A stretch of DNA of 10,836 nt from CAZWCX01 sp964632945 (GTDB taxonomy: Bacteria; Planctomycetota; MHYJ01; WSZJ01; CAZWCX01), in NCBI GenBank assembly GCA_964632945.1, contig CAZWCX010000193.1, forward strand, positions 1-10,836, given 5' to 3'. Below the pieces are notes generated by a model. That model had not been told where the DNA came from, did no database searches, and saw only the letters and a program-made list of their open reading frames with translations. Below, piece by piece: positions 1 through 5,918 of the stretch. Each line of letters begins with the position of its first letter. Position 1 is the stretch's first letter. The position numbers were made by a program, and so were the translations under genes.

Positions 1-6
1 ACGGAG

Positions 7-49
7 CCGGGTTGTTCGCGAACAGCGAAGCTGTTCGCGAATAATCCGG
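7..49. repeat. long inverted repeat (hairpin) just after the anti-sigma-like gene
   Basis: Bases 15-26 and 30-41 are perfect 12-bp inverted copies around a GAA loop. Allowing two G-T wobbles on the plus strand, pairing continues outward to 7-26 / 30-49, about 20 bp. On the minus strand those two wobbles become A-C mismatches, so a plus-strand transcript would fold better than the minus-strand message of the neighbouring gene. Each arm contains the palindrome TTCGCGAA. The element begins one base beyond the TAG stop (51-53) of the minus-strand gene. There is no T-run on either side within the window, so it is not a textbook intrinsic terminator. It may be a bidirectional terminator between convergent genes, an mRNA-stabilising hairpin or a REP-like dispersed element; the sequence to the left would decide. 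Confidence 0.6.
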
Positions 50-50
50 G

Positions 51-2009
51 CTAGTCGCCGACGAGGACGATCAGGATTTCGATCCGATCGGGTTCCGGAG
101 CCGACTGCTTGAACCCCTTCGAGGCGGCGTCCTTGCCGGCGAGATTCTCGCGAGGGGCGGCGGCACGGTCGGGAGCGGGGTCGTCGGACTTGCCGCCGAA
201 GCGGGCGACGCCCTCCTCCCTCTGGTCGGTCGGCTCCGGAGTGGCGGCCACGCCATCGCGGGGAGTTTCCACGAGGCCCCCCCCTGCGTCCCGAAGTTTC
301 GGGTCCGACGTCTGCTCCTTCTTTTCGCTTTCCGGGGGGGCCGCGGTGCCGCCCGGCGCGGCCGGGGACTGAGCCGCCGCGATCGCGCCGGGATCCGCCG
401 CCGTTCCGACCTCGGGGCTCCCGGACACGGTCGTCGCCGGGTCGTCCGCGGGTCTGGCACCCGAGGTTTCGCCCGCGCGCGGCTCCTTGCGCTTCGCCGC
501 CATTTCGTCGTCCGACTGATCGGCTCCCGAGGCCAACCCTCCCTGGCCGGCTGCGATTTCGGTCTTCGCGAGTTCGCGCTCGGCTTCTTCGCCCGGCTGT
601 TTCGCCGCTCCCCCGCCCGCGCCGGTAGCGTCGGCTTGCACCCGGCCGCTGTCGGTGTCGCCCGTGGCGCTCGCGCCGGCGACGGCCTCCGCCTGGCGTT
701 GACGTTCCCGCGCCTGACGTCGCGCCAGCCCCTCGGACTGGTATTGCTGCGCCAGGTGCCGGACCCGCTCCGCATCGGCCGCGGAGACGGTCACGCGCAG
801 GTTGCGGCGCCCGGCTTCGGGAGTTTCCACCACGACCTCCGCGCTCAAGGCGCGGACGCGGGTCTCGATTTCACGCGCCGTGCGCGGAAGCACCGACTGG
901 GGTGTGTAGACGACGTACTTGTCGACCCTGGCGACCCCGCCGAAGGCGCGTCCGGCGTCGTAGCCGCCGCGCTGGGCGACCCGATCCTGCTCCGCTTCCG
1001 GCGAGGGCTTCCGGGCCGGGGCGACCGCGATCCCGTCGGCGCGCTCTTCCCTCAGGGTCTCCGTGGCGGACTTGTCGGCCTCCGCTTCGCGCCCCTTGAG
1101 CGCCGACTCGGACCTCCGATTTTCGCCGCGGCCTGCGATTCGCCCGTCCTGTGCCTTTTCGCCTTCGCGAGAGCCTTCCGATCCCCACGACTCGGAGGCC
1201 GCCGGGGTTTCCTCGACTTCCTTTTTGAGGAGGTCGAGGTCTTTCGCCTCCTCGTGGTTCGAATGGTCGGCGAGGTAGCCGTTGGGTTTGCCCGCCGCGC
1301 CCGCCTCATTCGAGGTCGCGCCGGCCTTCTCGCGGCGGGAGAGATTCTTGGTCTTGGTCTCGAGGTCGGCGGCGAGCTCCTCCGAGTTGCGACCGAGCTT
1401 CTGATCCGCCGCGGAATCCCCGGCCGGGCCCGCATCGTCCGCCCGCTTCTTCCCGCTGCGCAATTCGGCGCCTTGGAGTTGCGCTTCCTGTACGGCGGAC
1501 TCTGCTTCGAGGAGCTTGCGCATCTCCTCCGTCGGGGCGGCTGCGGGTCGGGCGCCCGCGGGCGCGGAAACGCCTCCGTGGTCCTCTCGTGCGAGCTCCT
1601 CGGTCGGCACGGTCGTCTGCTTCACCGGGAAGTCGGGCGGCCGTTCCATCCGGGCCTGGTGCGTCTCGCGCGACTGTTCCCAGGCGCCCCGGTTGAGGGA
1701 ATAGATGAGCAGAAGCGCGGCCACCGCGGCCAAACCCTGCACGGGTCCCTTGAACCGGGCCAGCCAGTGGGTGCGGGGACGCTCGGGTTCGACGGTGGTG
1801 AGCTTCTCGCGCACGCCGGCCGCGAACCCCGCGGGCACCTTGACCCGCGGAAGATCGGTCACGGCCGCAACCACCTCGCGCAGGTCCTCCAGCTCGCGGG
1901 CGCATGCGGCGCACTCGCGGAGGTGCTGCTCGACCTGCCACTGCCGGTCGAGCGGCAGCTCACGATCGAGGTAGGCGCTGAGCTGGTCGAGGATGTCCGT
2001 GCAGTTCAT
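51..2009 (-). CDS. zf-HC2 anti-sigma factor-like membrane protein with a long low-complexity tail
   Basis: Predicted anti-sigma factor for the ECF sigma factor two genes upstream. Residues 1-45 form a zf-HC2/ZAS-type domain: Cys3, then His29-x3-Cys33-x2-Cys36, which should bind zinc and the sigma factor in the cytoplasm. One membrane helix follows at about residues 90-105. The remaining ~540 residues should be extracytoplasmic. Residues ~113-355 and ~435-635 are rich in Ala, Gly, Glu, Lys, Pro and Asp and look disordered. They flank a folded-looking block (~358-428) with alternating strands and helices, and the protein ends in a hydrophobic strand, RIEILIVLVGD. At 652 aa it is far longer than a usual zf-HC2 anti-sigma factor. 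I chose the ATG at 2009 because the family begins Met-Asn-Cys and AGGA lies 12 bases upstream; an ATG at 2021 would add four residues but has AGGA directly against it. The start is 14 bases past the kinase stop, so the two are probably co-transcribed. Sigma binding is inferred, not shown. Confidence 0.85.
   Translation of the reverse strand: MNCTDILDQLSAYLDRELPLDRQWQVEQHLRECAACARELEDLREVVAAVTDLPRVKVPAGFAAGVREKLTTVEPERPRTHWLARFKGPVQGLAAVAALLLIYSLNRGAWEQSRETHQARMERPPDFPVKQTTVPTEELAREDHGGVSAPAGARPAAAPTEEMRKLLEAESAVQEAQLQGAELRSGKKRADDAGPAGDSAADQKLGRNSEELAADLETKTKNLSRREKAGATSNEAGAAGKPNGYLADHSNHEEAKDLDLLKKEVEETPAASESWGSEGSREGEKAQDGRIAGRGENRRSESALKGREAEADKSATETLREERADGIAVAPARKPSPEAEQDRVAQRGGYDAGRAFGGVARVDKYVVYTPQSVLPRTAREIETRVRALSAEVVVETPEAGRRNLRVTVSAADAERVRHLAQQYQSEGLARRQARERQRQAEAVAGASATGDTDSGRVQADATGAGGGAAKQPGEEAERELAKTEIAAGQGGLASGADQSDDEMAAKRKEPRAGETSGARPADDPATTVSGSPEVGTAADPGAIAAAQSPAAPGGTAAPPESEKKEQTSDPKLRDAGGGLVETPRDGVAATPEPTDQREEGVARFGGKSDDPAPDRAAAPRENLAGKDAASKGFKQSAPEPDRIEILIVLVGD
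277..284 (-). repeat. run of eight G (minus strand) inside the anti-sigma-like gene
   Basis: Eight consecutive C on the plus strand encode Gly-Gly-Gly (about residues 576-578) in the low-complexity tail. The reading frame stays open through it to the stop, so the gene is intact as given. Such tracts can slip during replication; a one-base change here would alter or cut off the last ~75 residues, including the terminal hydrophobic strand. Confidence 0.6.
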
Positions 2010-2023
2010 CGGGAAACCCATTC

Positions 2024-4942
2024 CTACTTGCCCTGGCCCGGGGGGGTCGCCGACCCCTCCGCCGGTTCGGTCGCGGACTCCGGCTTGGCGTCCGTGGCCG
2101 CTTCCAGGAACATCGTCTCGATCTGGAACATCATCTCATCCACCGGCAGTTCTCTCGCCAGGATCGCCCGCAACCGATTGACGTTTTCACTCGTGGTCTT
2201 GGTGTCGGCCGGCGTGAGATCCTCGAGGTGTTTCCGCACGGTGCAGTAGATTCGGAAGCTCTCCTTGGCGTCGCAGACCGGCGCATCCCGATCGTCGACC
2301 AGGATCTGGGCGGTCATCTGGCCGCGCAGGTCGCTGACGCGATCCAGCACCTGCTTGGGGATTTCGGCGCCACGCTGCGCGGTCATCTGCTGAAGCGCAA
2401 CGACCAAGGCGTCGGCGGCGGCTCCCCGACCGCGCCGAAGCCGCTCGACGCGCTTGCCGAGCCGGACATCCTGGTCCGACCGCTGCTCGAGGAATTCGCG
2501 GTACTGCGACTTCATCTTCTCGAGCTCCTCGACCGGTCGATCCCCGGCATTCGTCTCGCCGCCGGCGGCAATCTGGGAGGCGCCGCCTTCCGAGGGATTG
2601 CCGTCCGCCGGGCCACCCGTGGTCGCGGGGTCGGACGCCGCGGCGGAGCCGCCCTTGCCGCCGAATCTCTGACCGCCCTTGAAGCCCGATGCGCCCTTGT
2701 CGCCGGCGCGATCGGCCTCCTCCGGCTCGGACTTCTTGTCCTCGGCAAGGTCACTGCCGGGCGCGCCGCTGCTGCCGGAGGCTCCGGCAATCGCATCCGG
2801 CTTGTTCTTCTCCTCCGACTTCCGGACGTCCTGCGCGGAGTCGTCCCCCGCCCCCGCTCCGCCCGCTTGCGCATCCGCGGCGACGGCCACGCCCTGCTTC
2901 TGACCTTCCGACTTCTCGGACCTGAGTCTCCCGGCCACGGCGGCGGGGGGTTCATCCGCCGGCCCTTCCCCCTGCACCTGGCCGTGCGCTTCCTTGTGGG
3001 GGGCCTCTTGCTGCCGCGCCCACTCGCGGCCGCCGTCGCCGTGCGCCAACGGTTCCTGCTTCCGGCGCGACTCGCTCACGAAGCCGTACACTTCGCGGTT
3101 CTTGGACTGGAACGCATTGAGGATGACGTTCTCGCAGCCCGCCAACTCGACCTCCGCGCTTTCCGCCAGATACGCCAGACCGCCGTCCGAATCGGCCGGC
3201 ACCGCATTCGGTTTGGGCGCAGGCCCGCCGGGGGCGGCCGACGCGGCCGGATCCGCGGCGGTACCCTCCTGATGCACACGTCCCGGCCGACCGGCGATGC
3301 GGGCATCCGGGTTGGTCGTCTCCGGCGCCGGCGAGAGCTTCGCCATAATGGGGCGCGAGTGTTCGTCGACGAGCTCGAACGCGCCCGCAGTCTCCCCGCT
3401 CACCGTGAACGACCCGCGGGCCTGCAACCGCTCGCCGTCGCCGATCCGGTACAACTGCGCCAGGATGCGCAGCTTGGTCTTCTCCTGGACGAAGAAACTC
3501 CCGCTCAGGATCCAGCGCGCATTGAGCCGGATCACCAGCTTGCGGGTGTCCTCGTTCAACGTCACGCGCGACCCCGCGCCCGCCGCATCTCCGCCGTCGG
3601 CCAAGGAGACCTTCTTGTGCAGGAGGTCGTGCATCTCATGAACGAAATCGTCCCGCAGCATCACCTTCAGCCCCGGGTGCTGGCTCAGGTTCGCGATCAG
3701 CATCTCCGTGATGCCGACCTCGAGCCACTCGTGCTCGGGGGCGTCCGCGGCCTTGGGATTGCCGTTCTTGAAGTCGAAGACGATCACCTGTCCCTGTTCG
3801 GTCGTGACCGAGGAGACGGGCGTGCCGGGGCCGTCGGGCGGGACGATGCCGTCGCCGTTCCCCGTCGGGACCGTCGGCGGGAACATCACCATTCCGGCCA
3901 GCAGGATGCCCGCGGCCGCGAGCGCGACGCCCGCGACGCCGGCGATCCGGCGCGACTGGCGCTTGCGCCCGACCGGAATGCGCCCGGAGATCACCGGCAA
4001 GTCCTTCGCCGCGACCCCGTCCTTGCTGGCCTCGGGAAGCTTCTCGCTGCGCAGGATCCGTTCGGCAGCCGCCGCCACGTCCGCCGCCGCGGCCATGCGC
4101 TTCGCGGGGTTCTTCTCGAGCATCCGCTCCAGCAGCTGGCGCACCGAGCGGGGCACCTGACGATTCAGTTCCTCGATCGGAATCGGGCGCTCTTCCACGA
4201 TCTTCTTGAACAGCCCGAGCGGCGTCTCCGCCACGTGCGGCAGCGTCCCGGCGAGCATCTCGTACAGGACCACGCCGAGCGAATAGACGTCGGAGCGCCC
4301 ATCGACGTCCCGCGTCTCGCACTGCTCCGGCGAGCTGTATTCGGGCGTGCCCAGGTAGGTCCCGGTCTGGGTGATCGCGGACCCGGAGCGGCCGGCCTTG
4401 GCCAGACCGAAGTCCATCACCTTCACCTTGCCGTCCGCCTGGATCATGATGTTCGAGGGCTTGATGTCGCGGTGGACGATCCCCATCGTGTGCGCGGCGT
4501 CCAGGGCGAGCGCGGTCTGGCGAACGATGTCGATCGCCTCGCGCATGCCCACCCGCCGGGAGTGCAGGACGTCGGAGAGGCTGCTCCCCTCGACGAATTG
4601 CATCGCGATGTAGAGGATCTCCTCGGACCGACCCGCGGCGAAGATCTGCACCACGTTGGGGTGGTCGAGCTTGGCCGCCGACCGCGCCTCGCGCTCGAAG
4701 CGGGAGGCGAACTCCTCGTCCGTCGCCATGTGCAGCGGGAGCACCTTGATCGCCACCGCCCGGTCGAGCTGCTTGTCGAGCGCCCGATAGACCATGGCCA
4801 TGCCGCCGCGCCCCAGCTCGCCCTGGATCAGATAGCCGCCGATCTCGCGGCCGAGAACGAGCTTGGTCGTCGGGTCGAGCTTGAGGGTCGCCTTGACCGG
4901 CCCCTCGCCGACCTTCGTTTCCTGGGTCTTCTTGTCATCCAT
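2024..4942 (-). CDS. transmembrane Hanks-type Ser/Thr protein kinase with TolB-like extracytoplasmic domain
   Basis: Kinase domain at residues ~36-297 with all core motifs: glycine loop GELGRGGMA (41-49), Lys66, Glu85 in helix C, catalytic HRDIKPSN (157-164), DFG (177-179), and an activation segment ending GTPEYSSPE (198-206, SPE in place of the usual APE). It should therefore be active. A basic stretch (~326-332) precedes one membrane helix (~333-354). Outside the membrane, residues ~384-537 resemble the TolB-N/FlgO-like domain seen in other signalling proteins: VIVFDF, then GITEMLIANLSQHPGL, then WILSGSFF and LRILAQLY. Next comes a low-complexity linker rich in Gly, Ala, Glu and Lys (~540-800), then a helical, coiled-coil-like C-terminus (~803-950) with Cys890 and Cys900. 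At 972 aa it is long for a PknB-like kinase. The ATG at 4942 has GGGGT seven to eight bases upstream; an in-frame GTG at 4948 would add two residues. The gene lies between the sigma and anti-sigma-like genes, so either is a plausible substrate (inference). Confidence 0.95.
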   Translation of the reverse strand: MDDKKTQETKVGEGPVKATLKLDPTTKLVLGREIGGYLIQGELGRGGMAMVYRALDKQLDRAVAIKVLPLHMATDEEFASRFEREARSAAKLDHPNVVQIFAAGRSEEILYIAMQFVEGSSLSDVLHSRRVGMREAIDIVRQTALALDAAHTMGIVHRDIKPSNIMIQADGKVKVMDFGLAKAGRSGSAITQTGTYLGTPEYSSPEQCETRDVDGRSDVYSLGVVLYEMLAGTLPHVAETPLGLFKKIVEERPIPIEELNRQVPRSVRQLLERMLEKNPAKRMAAAADVAAAAERILRSEKLPEASKDGVAAKDLPVISGRIPVGRKRQSRRIAGVAGVALAAAGILLAGMVMFPPTVPTGNGDGIVPPDGPGTPVSSVTTEQGQVIVFDFKNGNPKAADAPEHEWLEVGITEMLIANLSQHPGLKVMLRDDFVHEMHDLLHKKVSLADGGDAAGAGSRVTLNEDTRKLVIRLNARWILSGSFFVQEKTKLRILAQLYRIGDGERLQARGSFTVSGETAGAFELVDEHSRPIMAKLSPAPETTNPDARIAGRPGRVHQEGTAADPAASAAPGGPAPKPNAVPADSDGGLAYLAESAEVELAGCENVILNAFQSKNREVYGFVSESRRKQEPLAHGDGGREWARQQEAPHKEAHGQVQGEGPADEPPAAVAGRLRSEKSEGQKQGVAVAADAQAGGAGAGDDSAQDVRKSEEKNKPDAIAGASGSSGAPGSDLAEDKKSEPEEADRAGDKGASGFKGGQRFGGKGGSAAASDPATTGGPADGNPSEGGASQIAAGGETNAGDRPVEELEKMKSQYREFLEQRSDQDVRLGKRVERLRRGRGAAADALVVALQQMTAQRGAEIPKQVLDRVSDLRGQMTAQILVDDRDAPVCDAKESFRIYCTVRKHLEDLTPADTKTTSENVNRLRAILARELPVDEMMFQIETMFLEAATDAKPESATEPAEGSATPPGQGK

Positions 4943-4990
4943 GGCCACACCCCATTGGGAGGCGAATCAAAGTGCAGGATCGGGAGATTG

Positions 4991-5015
4991 GACGTCCCCC
5001 CCCCGCGAAAGTTCC
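4991..5015 (-). promoter_or_regulatory. candidate ECF-type promoter for the kinase and anti-sigma-like genes
   Basis: On the minus strand, GGAAC (5011-5015) is followed after exactly 16 bases by CGTC (4991-4994). This matches the general ECF promoter pattern of an AAC-containing -35 and a CGTC-type -10 at about 16-17 bp. It starts five bases after the stop codon of the ECF sigma gene. The predicted transcription start, near 4984, leaves an untranslated leader of about 40 bases before the kinase ATG. The obvious candidate regulator is the sigma factor encoded just upstream. The match is by eye and no transcript data exist. Confidence 0.5.
4996..5004 (-). repeat. run of nine G (minus strand) in the spacer of the candidate ECF promoter
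   Basis: Nine consecutive C on the plus strand. I found no longer homopolymer in the window. It lies wholly between the predicted -35 (GGAAC) and -10 (CGTC) elements, so gain or loss of one G would change the spacer from 16 to 17 or 15. Confidence 0.75.
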
Positions 5016-5019
5016 CGCT

Positions 5020-5667
5020 TTACAGCACGTGCCGGAGTTTTTCCTTGAGCTCGAGCCGGGCCCGGTGCAACCGCGACCGCACGGTCCCGACCGGGCACCC
5101 CAGGATTTCCGCAATCTCTTCGTACGAAAGACCTTCCATGTCGCGTAGCACGACCACGCTGCGGAACTCCGGATCCAGTTCCTCGATCATCCCGCGTACT
5201 TTTTCGCGGCGTTCCCGAACTTCCAGGGTGGCGCTGGGCTCGCCGGACCCGTCCGGGACCTCGTGTCGGGGCATATCTTCCCCGTCCGGGGAAACCCCTC
5301 CCTCGAGACTGGTTTCGGGGCGGCGGCGGCGGGAGCGGCGGTGGCTGAGGCAGAGGTTGGCGGCGATCCGGTACAGCCAGGTGGAGAGGGCCGAGCGTTC
5401 CTCGAAGGACCCGATCGCGCGGTAGGCCTTGAGGAAGGTCTCCTGGCAGAGATCCAGGGCGATCTGGTAGTCGCCGGTCATGCGGCAGAGGACGTTGAGG
5501 ATGCGCTCCTGGTAGCGGAGCACGACCTCGTTGAACGCATCCGCGTCCCGCAATTTGCAGCGGGCGATCAGGCCCCGTTCGTCCGATTCGAGCACGTGCG
5601 TCGCTTCCACGCGTGCGACCTCTTCCCGGGGTTGTTCGCGGAGGAGGCGCCGGCGGGCCTCCGCCAT
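5020..5667 (-). CDS. ECF (group IV) RNA polymerase sigma factor
   Basis: A 215-aa sigma-70 family protein with the two ECF domains. Region 2 spans about residues 44-115: DLCQETFLKAYRAI (72-85) is region 2.2, the core-polymerase-binding helix, and STWLYRIAANLC (95-106) belongs to regions 2.3-2.4, which read the -10. A basic, Arg-rich linker (~110-150) follows. Region 4 spans about 152-211 with the helix-turn-helix SYEEIAEILGCPVGTVRSRL (181-200) that reads the -35. Regions 1 and 3 are absent, as expected for the class. There is no C-terminal extension. It is RpoE/SigW-like in outline, but I cannot assign an ECF group. The ATG at 5667 has only a weak GGGA-type ribosome site; a GTG at codon 25 is a less likely alternative. 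It is the first gene of a sigma-kinase-anti-sigma set, 77 bases before the kinase start, and probably directs transcription of this set (inference). Confidence 0.95.
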   Translation of the reverse strand: MAEARRRLLREQPREEVARVEATHVLESDERGLIARCKLRDADAFNEVVLRYQERILNVLCRMTGDYQIALDLCQETFLKAYRAIGSFEERSALSTWLYRIAANLCLSHRRSRRRRPETSLEGGVSPDGEDMPRHEVPDGSGEPSATLEVRERREKVRGMIEELDPEFRSVVVLRDMEGLSYEEIAEILGCPVGTVRSRLHRARLELKEKLRHVL

Positions 5668-5714
5668 CGCGGTCCCGCCCGCCCGAGGGTCACGAGTCCC
5701 GAACGCCGGTCCGG

Positions 5715-5739
5715 CACGACCGGGGATCTTGCCGGTTCG
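5715..5739 (-). promoter_or_regulatory. possible autoregulatory ECF-type promoter for the sigma gene
   Basis: On the minus strand CGAAC (5735-5739) and CGTG (5715-5718) are separated by 16 bases, differing by one base in each element from the motif found before the kinase gene. The distance from the -10 to the start codon (about 48 bases) is nearly the same as at the kinase gene. In GC-rich DNA such a match can arise by chance, so this is tentative. Confidence 0.3.
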
Positions 5740-5771
5740 GCGCCGCGGGCGGGCGCGCCGGCCTGCCTGCG

Positions 5772-5792
5772 CCGGACGGCCGCTCCGTCCGG
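5772..5792. repeat. 8-bp perfect hairpin upstream of the sigma gene
   Basis: CCGGACGG (5772-5779) and CCGTCCGG (5785-5792) pair perfectly around a five-base loop. The element lies between the end of the TPR/FGE gene and the sigma gene. No T-run follows on the minus strand. It could be a transcript structure or an operator; function unknown. Confidence 0.4.
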
Positions 5793-5863
5793 GTTGCTTC
5801 TATGAGCGAAGATCCGTCTTCCGGGTTCACGACCGAACCGGCCGATCCGATACGCAATCCCGG

Positions 5864-5883
5864 CGGGGGGCGTTTGCCCCCCG
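5864..5883 (-). terminator. GC-rich hairpin, possible terminator after the TPR/FGE-like gene
   Basis: CGGGGGGC (5864-5871) and GCCCCCCG (5876-5883) form a perfect 8-bp stem with a four-base loop (AAAC on the minus strand). It begins about 36 bases after the TAA stop of the minus-strand TPR/FGE gene and well before the sigma gene. The stem is strong but no T-run follows, so termination is plausible rather than certain. If real, it separates the sigma gene cluster from the upstream gene. Confidence 0.4.
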
Positions 5884-5918
5884 GAGGGTCCCCGACATTC
5901 TACCCGAAGCGGGGCCGG

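Noticed and set aside
20..36. LexA-like operator within the left hairpin (GAAC ... GTTC)
   Set aside because: The half-sites are nine bases apart, whereas Gram-positive-type LexA boxes have a four-base spacing and alphaproteobacterial ones are direct GTTC repeats. The palindrome is better explained as a hairpin.
636..2249. Plus-strand open frame of 537 codons opposite the anti-sigma-like gene
   Set aside because: No domain and Arg/Gly/Leu bias. The opposite strand has a zf-HC2 domain, a membrane helix and a start near the kinase stop.
2024..3330. Possible frameshift in the kinase gene, because of the odd low-complexity C-terminal half
   Set aside because: The frame stays open to the end, and the last ~150 residues return to ordinary helical protein with normal composition, so the low-complexity part looks like a genuine linker.
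2228..5425. Plus-strand open frame of 1065 codons opposite the kinase gene
   Set aside because: Its translation is rich in Arg, Gly, Leu and His with no recognisable domain, and the minus strand encodes an intact kinase over the same DNA. Long antisense frames are expected at this GC content.
5627..5640. GGGTTGTTCGCG, also present at the left hairpin (about 9-20)
   Set aside because: At 5627-5640 it lies within the sigma coding sequence, without the inverted partner, so a short chance match is the likeliest explanation.
5801..5828. Alternative promoter for the sigma gene (GAACCC, 17 bases, TCATA on the minus strand)
   Set aside because: The -10 element is a poor match to either ECF or vegetative consensus, and it would give a leader of over 120 bases; the candidate at 5715-5739 fits the kinase promoter better.
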